Part shown: piece after piece, positions 11,796-22,900 of the stretch
Numbering within the stretch: the stretch's first letter is position 1
Layout of the letters: each line of letters begins with the position of its first letter
Source of the DNA: Rhytidiadelphus loreus
Lineage: Eukaryota > Streptophyta > Bryopsida > Hypnales > Hylocomiaceae
Direction of reading: 5' to 3'
DNA length: 64,000 bases
Assembly: GCA_947034895.1 (NCBI GenBank)
Contig: OX344764.1
Coordinates: forward strand, 36,458,935 to 36,522,934
Made by a program: the position numbers and the translations under genes
Notes under the pieces: model-generated
Told to the model about the DNA's origin: nothing
The model's database searches: none
The model's input: only the letters and a program-made list of their open reading frames with translations

Positions 11796-13186
11796 TCACT
11801 CCATCTGAGCGCCGGCGTCAGTGGTGGGTACGAAGACGAGGTCCGAATTCACGAGCCAATGGCAAGCTTCGTCGCCGCGGGGAATGTTGAGCGCGTTGAA
11901 GGCCGGGTGGGTGCTGAGCCACAGGGAAGTGTCGATGTGGCACACGCCCACGGCCTGGACGTCGGCGTCGGAGGCGCTGGTCTGGAGCGTGGCGGTGATG
12001 ACTTTGGTTCCCGTCACGCGGTGGCAATAGTAAAGGGCCGACGGGAAGTTCACGACGTGGCACACCACGATCTTCTGGCCCTCGGCCAGGGAGCCTTTGC
12101 GGAAGCCGGTGATGGTGACGGGAGCCTTCGAATGGGCGGCCAGCGCCGGCGTGTTGCTGGTGGACAGCACCTTCACCTTGGAGCCGAGTTCGGCGGACAC
12201 GAACTTGGCGACGGCTTCGCTGGAGGCGGCGCAGCTCATCTTCTCTCCCGGCAGCGCTCCGTAGCCGCACAAGTACGCGGCGGTGGCGGTGGCCTTGGCC
12301 AGGTCGCTGTTGAGAGGCACGCCGAAGTGTCGGACGAGCGCCAGGGCGTTGGAGGAGGTGATTGCGGGCAACTGGGTGGCGGAGGACGCCGTCAGGAAGG
12401 GTCGCTTCGGGGCTTCATCGCGGAGGTTTGCGTCGAGCGTCATCGTGCCGCCCACCACGAGCGCGGACTCCAGGAAAAAATCCCGTTGGATGTCATTGAT
12501 GGTGCTGATGGATTGGTCGCGTTGGACGCCGTTGGAGGACGCTGTTTGGAGGGTGCTCTCTGAGCAGACCATCCCGTTGGAGCTACAAATTGCGGCCACT
12601 TTCTCCGCGTCCGTCCGTTCACCGGTGGAGACGGGCCTCGCTCCGGTCACCTGCGAGTGCATGAGATTGAACATGGCAATCAGTCAGATGGAACACACGG
12701 AGTGACCAATTCGTTGGCTTCGCGACTCAATCGATAGGTAGGAGCTTTCTATTGCATGCATGTTTACTTGCAATGTATGTCCTCAAGCAATCATTGCACA
12801 TTCCAGACTTGTGAGAGCCAATTGATTCAGGAGAAGCACATGACTTTTGTGCAGTTCGTGAACATCCAATTTAATACGTTTGCTTTGCAATTTATCGATG
12901 GAGAACATGCATGCATGGCTTGCAAGGTACATGAAATGGGAGCATGCAGCTACCTACTGAATCCTCAAGAGCATATATGCAAAGTGCAGCTAGCTAGCCA
13001 GCGGTTAACGGACAACATGCATGCATTCATCCTACAGTAGCAAGCTCGAAGTCGATCACTGTGACAAATACAAAGGAATTCAAATGGTATGGTATTCGAT
13101 CGTTCTGATCGACTGCTTACGGTGGTGACCGCGGCCATGATGAAGAGGGTCCGCCACACGACCATCAAGCTCCACTGCTCACCCAT
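11796..13186 (-). CDS. BURP-domain secreted protein, copy 1 (two exons)
   Basis: Exon 1 is 13186-13121 (22 codons, starts MGEQWSLMVVW). Its donor is GTAAGC. The acceptor CTCGCAG leads into exon 2, 12650-11796, stop TGA, phase 0, giving about 306 residues. The first ~24 residues are a hydrophobic signal peptide, so the protein should enter the secretory path to wall or vacuole. A ~55-residue linker with two Cys follows. The BURP domain (about residues 80-300) opens with DFFLESALVVGG and has the diagnostic CH-X10-CH-X26-CH-X24-CH spacing; these Cys-His pairs can bind metal. The usual Trp eight residues after the last CH is Phe here. Family members include RD22, USP, PG1-beta and copper-dependent peptide cyclases. 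No repeated peptide-cyclase core motif is seen in the linker. Exons are strongly GC-rich against AT-rich surroundings. Confidence 0.9.
12651..13120 (-). promoter_or_regulatory. Intron of BURP copy 1 with RY (CATGCATG) cluster
   Basis: The single intron contains CATGCATG-type RY motifs at 12754-12762, 12906-12917 and 13017-13027. RY motifs are bound by B3-domain factors (ABI3/FUS3/LEC2 class) and some BURP genes are ABA or seed regulated. The motifs recur in the introns of copies 2 and 3 (last cluster extended to three CATG steps). A role here is inferred only. Confidence 0.4.
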
Positions 13187-13348
13187 GCTGCGGACGAAGG
13201 GCCTGAACGAGCAGGCAGCGGACTGGCAAGGAATGATCGAAAGCAAGGAGACTGAGATCAAGCAAGTGCAGTGAAGAGGTAGACGACTGTTGAAGTGGAT
13301 ACTCAAGGCAAGGAAGGCAGTGAGATTGGAAGTGCAGGGAGGCTTTGA

Positions 13349-13355
13349 ATTTATA
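13349..13355 (-). promoter_or_regulatory. TATA box of BURP copy 1
   Basis: TATAAAT on the minus strand, about 165 bp upstream of the ATG at 13186, within GCCTATAAATTC. It is conserved in the other two copies. Confidence 0.5.
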
Positions 13356-15120
13356 GGCAACTAAACCGCCCTCGAATTTTTAATTCATAATTGTTTCATT
13401 CCGCTCAGTTTTCTTGGCTTACTTTAGCTAGCTTGACCTTCTTGCTTGTGAGGCGTCCTAGCTTGAGTGGATCATTGATGCCCGGCCCACACTTGCATGC
13501 TGCGCCTCCACTGCGTCCAGACGCTTGATTGATAGTACGTGGATCATTGATGATTCGGGGCCAGCCCTGGCCCCTGGCTCGCCTTGACTGCTTCCGAATT
13601 GACAAGGACTTGGAGAACGATGTGTGAGCAGCTGGCTCATGAGCTCCGGGACCCAGTTTAGTTGCTTCAGGTGGTAGAATTGCATCGTGATCTAGCTGAA
13701 CTTGCGCAGGTCGACTAGGGCTAGGGCTCCATGATAGTTCTGTTTATTCATTGCATTTGAGCATGAGATTGGCCTGGGCTGCCACTGTGGGTCATGGGGA
13801 GCATCCACCCACCTGCATTGCTGTTCCTGATGTGAGTTCTGGGCACCCTGTCTCAATTTTGAATCTTCTTGCTTGATTCTTTGGCCAGGCTTCTGTTGGG
13901 ATATTATCTAGCTAGCATCTATCCATGTGGCGTGGCTGGTGTCGTGGAGTTTTACCCTTTCTTTGAACTGCTCTCCCCCTGATCAAGGTAGAAATGGCCA
14001 ATCACATCATGTCCAGCTAGCTGCAGGACCACAAGATTCGTCTTGCACGGATCATTCAATCAGAGTGACTCTTTTTTCGTCCCAATACACAGAATCAGCC
14101 AACGACGCTACTACGTCAGTGATGATGTCAAAATTCAATTGGATGTCGATCGAGGAACCTTAAGATGGCCATAAAGTGGCACACCTTGTTTTCGATCGGA
14201 TCGAAATGCACGCTTTGGTAGATCTACTAACATGCCTTGGTGAGCTCTAATGGTCGTTGGGTAATCAGATTCCCAGACTGGATGAATTGAAGCACATAGC
14301 CAGCACGTGTTTCATTTCTTCGAATGATAACTAAGGGTTATGGCGAATGTATGTTGCCAGATCGATGTTGTCATATGTTCCGTCCGTGACACTCTGGCAC
14401 GTTGAATTGAACCTTATGTCCCCATGATCCAGGAATTTCACGCTCGGAATGATGGGTGTTGCATACACTCGATCAGGCAGTACTTTTGTACTAAAAACTC
14501 GAATGATCGATTAGCAGCCGAGACATCGAGCAAATTTCTATACTCGAAATCCAAGAGTTCTATAGAAGTGCAAAAACATCTGATCTCAAACTGAATGATT
14601 AATTGTTTCTTGATTTCACTGACCATTATATAATTATGCATGAGGCAAATGTAATTTTGTGCGGATTGGATACCTTCATCGGTCATTTGTCCGGGCGAAT
14701 AGTTAGGCAAGCGTTTTCAATGTGATCTGGCATTGTTAATTCGGGGCATCACTTGAATCATGTTCGACTTGCAGCTGATTCGGGCACTGTCAGATTGTAC
14801 ATTCTTTGCCGTGGAGTCCCCGGTGATCGAGTCTGGAGGGTTGAAAACACTCGAATGAAATGCATGTGGTCGAATTAAGGTGAAACAGATCATTGAAAGT
14901 GACTTGGTTGGCTGAATTTCACTTGCAATTGTTGATCATGGATTGCTATTGAATTGGTCAAACGATCGCTTACACGGCGTGCTCACATGGCCGGAGTCAG
15001 CCATGCAAAAGTTAACCCATGGTGGTGGTAGTGGTCATATTTTTCCGACATGTAAACCCTCCTACTTTGCTTCCCCTGTGGGATTGCACACCATTTATAG
15101 TGTAAACTTCTCAATTATTT
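13356..15120. other. Upstream region of BURP copy 1, conserved in the array
   Basis: No gene is supported. To about 14600 the sequence is nearly identical to 32288-33535 and 54358-55610, much closer than most of the unit, so it probably holds the BURP promoter. From about 14606 to 14893 unit 1 has ~290 bp that units 2 and 3 replace with a shared ~30 bp stretch. Open frames (for example 13927-14163) have no family features. Confidence 0.5.
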
Positions 15121-15558
15121 TTACTGTTTAGATTTTATAATTCCGAAAGTTAATTCTATGAGTCTAGGATCATGTTTTTATCAAACACCACTCCAAAACT
15201 TTCATTTCTGAATTGCAAAGGACAAAACTATCAAACATTTGTTTCTTTCACTACTAGGATTAATTTTCAAGGGTAAGCAATGTTTGTGAAGCCACATCAC
15301 TCCTTTTAAAAGCCACAGTCACTACCTTTGAAAGCAATGTCTCAGAAGAAAAATCTTTTCAAGAATCAAATGTTGCTTCAATTAGTTCTTGAAATGTTCT
15401 CAATGTTGCATATTTTGACATTTGAAGGCATTCTCTAAAAGTATTAATAGTCTTAGTAAGTTGATAGAAGAAGAGAGAAGATGTAAAAATTTTAAGAAGT
15501 TCAAAACCTTAAATTCCAAAGTCCTAAGACTTCTTTTTCATCAAAAAGCACTCATAAT

Positions 15559-16121
15559 TTCGGGGGGTGCACTTAGTTCTACTATAACAAACCACGTGCA
15601 AACAATTGGTTTCTAATAAACTATAATTTCAACCTAAAATTTTGATCATTGTTTAATAATGACTATAGCTTTCTATTGCCAAAATTTCCAACTCAAATAA
15701 AATATGAAATGATTTCTAGAAGAGGTTGAAAATGAACTAAAATGGCATGTTTTTCAACTCAAATAATTATAGAGGACACATTTAGATGACCATTGAGTCA
15801 ATATTCAACTCAAAATGAGCTTTTAACAATGAGTTATTTTCAGGATTATTTGTTCATTTTTTAGATAATTTTTTATTATATAATATAGGGGTGTGAAAGT
15901 TGTTTTTCAGTTCTACAATGTATCTTTTTATTTCAAAAATTTGTAACTAATTATCATTAACAAATAAAAATATCAATAATTCAAAACATAAACTTTCAAA
16001 GTAAGGAAATCTATTCATATTTTTTTAATTTTGTTTTATTTAAAATTCAAAAAGTATATAGGGGGTCCGAAGTTTTGTTCGCACGTGTTTTCTAATGGAC
16101 ACTCTAAATGACCCCCCCGAG
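15559..16121. mobile_element. hAT-like non-autonomous element, unit 1 (563 bp)
   Basis: The termini are TTCGGGGGGTGCACTTAG and, reversed, CTCGGGGGGGTCATTTAG. It is flanked by the 8-bp duplication CTCATAAT (15551-15558 and 16122-16129). Units 2 (about 34216) and 3 (about 56286) show the uninterrupted site. There is no coding capacity. The 8-bp duplication fits hAT. Confidence 0.85.
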
Positions 16122-16334
16122 CTCATAATGCCATTTTTATAATTCTATTGCATTGAGTCAAGAAAACAAAAAACAATATTTTTATGTACATTGAATTATA
16201 GGATCTTGTAGTCAACTTAAATATAAAACATGAGGGAAAATTTTTAGGAAGTTTGGTCTAATGGAAGATTTAGATTCAATTGTAAAGTATATTGAATTAG
16301 GAACCATGAGCTGGCATTTGAGAAAATCACATGA

Positions 16335-17058
16335 GGGTAGATGCAAGAAACACCAAACGATTTAGGGAGCGTTCTGCCAAAACTGCGTTTTTTCTGCCCA
16401 GTACTACAAGTACTGCTAGTATTCCAAAATGGAGCAATCTCAATTGTTGATTTGAAAAATCAACGGCCAATAGTACTTTTGAGTACTTTATAATACTGAA
16501 ACAATACTGCTTAAAAAAATGGCAGTTTGTCACAGAAAGTAGATAAAATTAAGTATAAATTAATAATAATTAGAAAATCATGAATAAAAAAATTCTAAAA
16601 ATTGGCCATTTGTAAAGACTTGATAGTGATTACATTTCACCAAAAACTAAAAGTTGAAACCATCATGAATGTTTGGAGTGCTATGGGCAAGGGACCCCTA
16701 TTTGCATGCATGTTGAAGACAAAGAATTTTGTTGTTTTGAATGTCCTTTGGTGGGCGCATGCCCTTCTATTGTGGCAATAGCCCACAACAATTCTAAACG
16801 TACATCATCATTTTTGGATACTCCACAGTACTGAAAAACCCTAAAACGCAAAGTGTGACAAATTAGGTAAATTACAATTTAATTAAAGAATTTTTTTTCA
16901 AAATTTCTCAAAAATAAGGAATCTGAAGATTTCCAAGTTAGCCATCTTCAATAAAAATTTCAAATACATGGACTTCATTTTCCAAAAGATATGGCGAATG
17001 GCATCTCTGTCATTCTAATTGTGACGCAAAATAGTACCGGTGTTTCTTGCATTCACCC
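16335..17058. mobile_element. GGGTAGATG-family TIR element, unit 1 (724 bp)
   Basis: It begins GGGTAGATGCAAGAAACACC and ends GGTGTTTCTTGCATTCACCC, which are inverted copies with two mismatches. Flanks are ATGA on both sides (16331-16334, 17059-17062). Units 2 (34437) and 3 (56508) have the empty site CACATGA followed directly by the downstream sequence. There are no open frames of note. The 4-bp target duplication does not fit a common plant superfamily. Confidence 0.82.
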
Positions 17059-17345
17059 ATGACAAAACTCCTTCAAGCACCAAAATCAAGATTAGATGGA
17101 GTTTTAGTATTGTATTTGTTTTGTTTATTAACTAGATAAACCTTCCTTTGATACCATTGTTACCATTGGAGACAACTTTTACAATGAACTATATTAGCAT
17201 TTGAATTTGAATTGAAGAAACCTTTTGGGGGGATATTGCCTTCTTAGATTATAAAAACGCTCAATAATTCTAAGTTCATTGAATAATGCTCAGATTTAGG
17301 TAAGAATTAATGGTCATGGTTAATAATTCTTTTAATATTGTATGC

Positions 17346-17689
17346 CATTAGAGAAAAAATGAAGCCTCCACAGGGTTGCCTCGTAGTGATAGACCAAGCT
17401 ATTTTGAGCTTGATCTATCACCCTAAAAAGTGTCGCATCTTTGGTGTTAGCCAAGGTCAATATCTCAAAATCTGTTGGTTTTTAAATTTTAATTTTAAAT
17501 TTAAATTTTTAAAAAATTTTAAAATTTATTTTAGCCTAGAAAATTTCTTTTTTTTTAGTCAATTTTTTATTCATTAATTTTGATTTTTGTCTTGCTGCCA
17601 TTGCAAATTCAAGCGGGCGGAAATAGGGGGGAAACGATTTTTTTTGCAAAAAAACAACAAGTTTCAAGGGCTTCATTTTTTCTCTAATG
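17346..17689. mobile_element. 344 bp element with perfect 21-bp TIR, unit 1 only
   Basis: The first 21 bases (start CATTAGAGAAAAAATGAA) are exactly repeated in inverted form at 17669-17689. Units 2 (35450) and 3 (56800) lack it. Inside is a stem-loop GTGATAGA...TCTATCAC near 17386-17421. The target duplication is unclear (ATGC on the left, CGTC on the right). Confidence 0.7.
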
Positions 17690-18299
17690 CGTCATCAACT
17701 AGTACTTTGACGTCCATATTTTGGACGATGAACAAAGGGCTTGCAAGCGTTGTTTCATCCAACTACCTTCTCATTCATCCAATGTAACATTTGAATTTTG
17801 AAAAGACAACTTTCTTTTATGTCCAATTTCATGAAATTTTGGTAAATGGTATTATTGTACAAACTACAAAGATATAAGCAAAAATGTGTGAAAATTTGAA
17901 AAAGGATTAAGGCGTTAAGGGATTAATCCCTCGAGAATCCCCCATGATTTTCCATATAATATTCAAATATCCTAAAAATAATCTCACAACAAATAGTAAA
18001 TATATATACAATCATGGTTCTTTTTACATTGCCTTACAGATTTTTGGAGTCTTTCTTGGAAAGGCTAAAGAGTTGAAAACTCTACATGATTTTTAAGTCA
18101 TTTTCAAAGTTTGTTGATAGATGCACCTCACTACCTATGGCATTGAATGAGGATGAAGTGAATTTACTTCAAGTTTTTTTTTTTTTTTCTTTTCTTGATC
18201 ATTGCCACTCAGTGAAGGCACCTTCTATGACTGTAAGATATTAAATAATCTAGAATTGTCTACAAGTGCAAGTACAGTTGCACTACCATTTGAGTCGTT

Positions 18300-19130
18300 G
18301 TTGCATGGCTACAACAATTTGATGAGCATTTTTGGTGGGTTAATTCCCATCAATATATGTATCATGATGTCGTAGAAAATGATGTTTGGCATATACCTCC
18401 CATGACCTCTTCCATGACATGCTCGATAAAAAATATTTTGACACTTTTTGGATGTCATTTTTGGCGTTTGAGAAACTAAAACTAAAATTGACTCAATTTT
18501 TACAATCTTGAGTGCCTTATTTTGTTTGGCCCTGCATACTAATTCACAAACATTCAAGGATTAATTGATAATTTATCAGTTGGCTTGTGGTCATTTATGT
18601 GAAAAGATGAATGACTTGTATAAATGTGGGGCATCTACAATTCATAAATAGTATACAGATATAGCTTGTAGAATCCTAAGTAATCTGGACCAAGGTGTTT
18701 TTACCACACATTCATACACCAACTAGACAAACTGCATGACATTATAGAGAGGTTTAGAAATTCCATGGGGCTACCTAACATTTGTAGAGCCATAGATGGG
18801 CTCCACATTCTTTTTGCAAAGTGCCCTAGCAATCACCTCACACTTATAGCTACAAACTTTTTCAATAAGATGAAGTTCCACAGTGTTGTGTTTCAAAGGG
18901 TTTGCGGGTTTTTTGAAATATTTGTGTAGGGTAGTTTGGTAGGGTCTACAATGCAAAGCAATTTCAATGGTCTTTTTTGTATCATGATTTGCATCATTTG
19001 AAGGCAAATTATATAAAATCCTACCATTTTGGTTAGAGGTGTACAAATGAAGTTATACTTGATTGAAGATTCATCTTATCTAAGCCGTGTTTACTTGTTG
19101 AAGAATTACAAGCCATCAAACCTAGCAATA
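18300..19130 (+). pseudogene. PIF/Harbinger transposase remnant, unit 1
   Basis: Frameshifted pieces resemble the DDE nuclease of HARBI1/PIF transposases (DDE_Tnp_4). The clearest run, about 18768-18928, reads GLPNICRAIDGLHI then, further on, FHSVVFQ, matching the family's PNxxGAIDGTHI and FxSIxxQ blocks, and ends in a stop. Near 19080 another frame reads YLSRVYLLKNYKPSN, like the SAYPLxPxLLxPY region. Several stops and shifts make it non-functional. It once cut and joined transposon DNA. Confidence 0.7.
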
Positions 19131-22100
19131 CTAGGTCCTATATATTTATAAAGTTGCCATATTTTTCTATTTTTTTTCCATATATTATTTAACAATTCTT
19201 TGCAATTGTACAATTCTTTTTTGATATTGAGTACATATGATTTTTTGGTCTTATAGTTTCTATCTTTACCTTTCTTTTACATATAAAAAATTCATTAGTG
19301 AAATTTGTTGTATACAATACTTGAGTCCAATAATTTCACCAATTGAACCTTTAAAGCTCCGAGGTATTCCTTGTATCACTACCATCTACCACTTCTATTG
19401 CTATGACTAGAAAAATTTGAACATGTTTTTTTTGGCATATTGAACTCAATCCTTAAGTGCCCAAGCCTTTTCAAGTATGTTTTTTCTATAAAATAAATGC
19501 AATTAATGTCACTTTCACATATAGATGAATTAAAAACTTTTGTGATTTCCTATAGGTTGGTCCTTCAATTGATTGTTGGATATATAGTACTATAACTTTT
19601 ACTTCTGGACACCTACTAAAATGAAGATTATAATTCCTAGAAGGTAATTTGTTTCTTAATCAATCTTCAAGGAATAGTTTTAGAATGTATTTATTTATTT
19701 TATTTTCATTATCAAATCATGTTATTTGATTTGAGGATAAAATAAATAATAAATGATTTTTTTTTAATTATTATTAAAAAAATATAACATATTTGACACT
19801 AATCAAACCTACTAAAAGAGATTCTGCATTTTTAATTTTTTTTAACAGAATCATTATCATAATTTTTAATGGAGAACATAAAATCTAGCTATGTTTAATA
19901 ATTTATAGATAGTATGTTTTATTTCAATGGTATGTTTTAAAATTTTTACAGATAGTATGTTTTATTCTAATGGTGTGATTTCATTAGAGGATTTTTTAGG
20001 CCATTGAGACACCTCGAGTTTTTGGACGTTCACGGATTGTGGAAACAACGCAAAAGCGAAAATCCGACAAAAAAACAAAATGGCATAAAGACTACCACGT
20101 CGGATTGCATTAATTAATTAATTTTTAAATATTTTTTAAAAAATAATATTTTTTAATTTTTTGAAAATTTATTATTAAATAATCTGAGTGTTTGGCTATG
20201 GTTTGCAGTATGAGAAATCATGGCCAGACGGTCTCTCAGAAGCCTCATTTCTCCCCTAATATAACTGAATTACTTAAAGCTTATGCTATTTTTGATTCAC
20301 TTCTATGTAATATCTTCAATGTTTAGTAGGCAGCCTGGGTAGAAAAAAAATTCTTTAAAAATCACTTTAAGAAAAAATAAAAATTTGAAATTGATTCTCT
20401 AGATTTTTATATATGTAGTAAGCTTTGAATCATTCCATTTTGATTGATGAAATGAAAGTTATGAGGAATTTTAGTTTGGGTTAGTTTGTGGGTAGTTATG
20501 GATCTCTACTTTAAATTAAACTTGGAAGTCCTTTATTTAACTCAGTTTCAAATACTTTTGGAAAAAAATAAAAACAATAGGTGTATATTGTTTATTACAA
20601 CATTACAACCATTGGAATGGCATTTTTTAATTCTATAAATGAATTGTTAACAATTTAGTATTTTTAATCATTATGTTCTTCTTTCTACTTAATATTTTTT
20701 TTTCTATATGTTATACAATTTCAAATGATCTAAAATTTTTCAAGTATGTAGCTAATTTGACTTGACGAATGAATCCAAATAGTAACCACCAGTTTGGACA
20801 TTTTTTTATACAAATGTGACCTTGTGAAGTGCAGCTGCTCATATTTTCACAAGGCCAAAAATAAAAATTTGGTCACTTCAAACATTAATATCTTGCAATC
20901 TACAAGGAGGAAAATTCTAAAAAAAATTTCACATCTTTTCAAACTATTTTACTACAAGATCCTACGGTTCCATGTGTCTAAAAATGTTTTTCATCTCAAA
21001 TTTAGTGCTTGTAAATGTAAGGGCAGTTTGGAGCAGTTTTGGTAAAAACATAGTCTTTGACATTTAGGAGTTAAAGCTACTCTTTGGGTACACATTGTGT
21101 AAAATTGTCAAAGAAAAAATAAAAATTCCCTCTATAGTGGGCTGCCCAAAATTTCTATGTTGCCAAAAAAATGTTGTTTGGACGTTTAGGGGTTAATTCA
21201 TTCAAAATTTATTCATGAATTTAATTAGTTTTTTTAATCTTATTTTATATTTATAGGAAAAATGGTAGAGCGGTCAATTGCACATATTTAAAGCTTAATT
21301 TTTTTTTATGTAGGCTTGTTTTATTTTTATGTTAACGGGGTTTCAATTCTTTCTTTGTATTAATTTTGATGCAACTAATGGAAAACAATTGCAAAATATT
21401 TTTATTTGTTATAATTTATTTTAATTTATAATCTATTCTATTTCTAGTGATGTTCCTAGAGATCATGTTTGAATAGGATGTGATAAAATAATTTAGAAAA
21501 CATAATTAGAAGCTATAAGAATTTCATATTTTCATAGGCACTAACAAATGATGTGTCAAATGAATTATGAATCATTGGTGACAAAATTAAAAAAATATAA
21601 AAAATTAATTAATATATATATAATAAATAAAAAATTGCAATATTTTTTATTTATTTTTATTGCATATTTAAAAATACAAACAATTTTTTCCGTCTAGTCA
21701 TTACATGTGTTTTGGCTCTCAATGAGGGCTGCGAGTTCCCAACTCGAACCCCTCCGAGAACCACCGTTTCCCGCCATTCCCCGCCTGTGTTGACCTAGCC
21801 GAGTGACTGCCAGGTCAGTTTTTTCGAGAAAAATAAAATAAAATAAAAAAGCTTTGTTTCTCATTTTTAAGGACTTAAAATTTATTTTTTTATTTTTTTA
21901 TTTTTTTCAAAAAAAAAAAATCTGACAGCGGTGTTCTTTCACTGCCCGGGGGAACGGCCCTTTGGGACCCCGAAATCTCATCTAATGACATGGTCCTTTC
22001 CGGCTGGCTAACTACAAATGACATCAACAAATAAAGCCACTACATACTTATGACTGTTATGAGAAGCCTACGTTGCTAACTAAACATCAAATTCAAACTT

Positions 22101-22269
22101 CTTGGTGTTTCTTTGAACCTAAATTGCAATCTCCACTTACACTTGTTCAATACAAGCAACGATTTGGTGAAACAATCCAACACACTCAACATATTGTTGT
22201 TGAACTTTCGATGTTTACAACTATTCCATCACCTCTATGAACTCCTCGTAAATTATCAGCATGCTTTTG
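19131..22269. other. AT-rich transposon mosaic, unit 1
   Basis: No gene is supported. The 3' end of a CCCCTAAAGG-family element lies at 21192 (TTTAGGGG then TTAA); its left end was not found. About 21700-21990 is a relatively GC-rich stretch absent from unit 2, listed separately. The rest is AT-rich with homopolymer runs and aligns with 37641-38690 and 40341-43070 of unit 2. Unit 3 lacks it. Confidence 0.5.
21700..21990. mobile_element. GC-richer insertion present only in unit 1
   Basis: Unit 2 reads CCGTCTAG then TACATGATCC at about 42770-42785. Unit 1 has about 290 bp between the matching sequences. The ends carry weak inverted similarity (GTCATTACATGTG against GTCATTAGATGAG). It could equally be a deletion in unit 2. 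The ends are not resolved. Confidence 0.4.
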
Positions 22270-22900
22270 TAATGTCGCCGTCTTAAGCTTCCTTTGAAGG
22301 CCAATGATAGGTGCCACTTGGTCAGTTGCAATTTTGCATTGGGAATGCCATTTGCTTTTGTTGTCTCATTTAGCAAAGTGTCCAGGGCATTGTACCATGT
22401 CCACCTTGCAAGGCCGGAGTTGACCCTAAAAACAAGAAAGTCTATAATGTTTTGGCCAAAACATTGTTGTTACATTTTACTCTACTTGTCTTTGAGATGC
22501 ATTCCTTAATAACTTGCTCCCAATGGAAAATGTTCAACCAAGTGATCACACATTGGAGCCTAGTCTTTGGCTTTAGGGTAAAATTGCTACTTCAATTCCA
22601 CAATGTGCTAATGCAACATGTCCAACAAGTATTGCATTTTGGCATTGCCCCACTCACAATGTGTAGAAACTAGAGTAGTCATGGATAGTGTTGAAGGTAG
22701 AATCATGCAGCTAGTGGTTGGAGGCACCTTTGTTAGAGTAGCAATGGTTTCTTGAAAACCATCCCCCTCAATCTCCTCCTCTAATAAACTATCTGCAATA
22801 TCATTACTCTCAAACATCATGCGTGCTAATGTACATGGGTGGGCTATCCAAATCCTTAAAAGAAAGTGCAACAAAGAATTCCAAACTAACACTAAACTTC
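22270..22900 (-). pseudogene. Harbinger-associated Myb/SANT-like protein remnant, unit 1
   Basis: The minus strand, read from 22892, gives an open piece ending YLLDMLH and continues in shifted frames with the look of the Myb/SANT-like domain of PIF/Harbinger ORF1 (aromatic-LLDMLHxxI, then WAPMCDHL, then LKDKWSKM). Upstream it is acidic. Stops and frameshifts show decay. It lies ~3.3 kb downstream of the transposase remnant on the opposite strand, so the two are convergent, as expected for the two genes of one element. Confidence 0.5.

Noticed and set aside
11818..12270. Second minus-strand open frame (150 codons) inside BURP exon 2
   Set aside because: Arg/His/Pro-rich product in the +1 frame of the BURP exon; it arises from high GC at third codon positions.
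11859..12563. Long plus-strand open frame (234 codons) opposite BURP exon 2, with similar ones at 30792 and 52863
   Set aside because: It is a composition shadow of the GC-rich BURP exon: Gly/Val/His-rich low-complexity product, no family features, and the minus strand has a complete domain with conserved residues.
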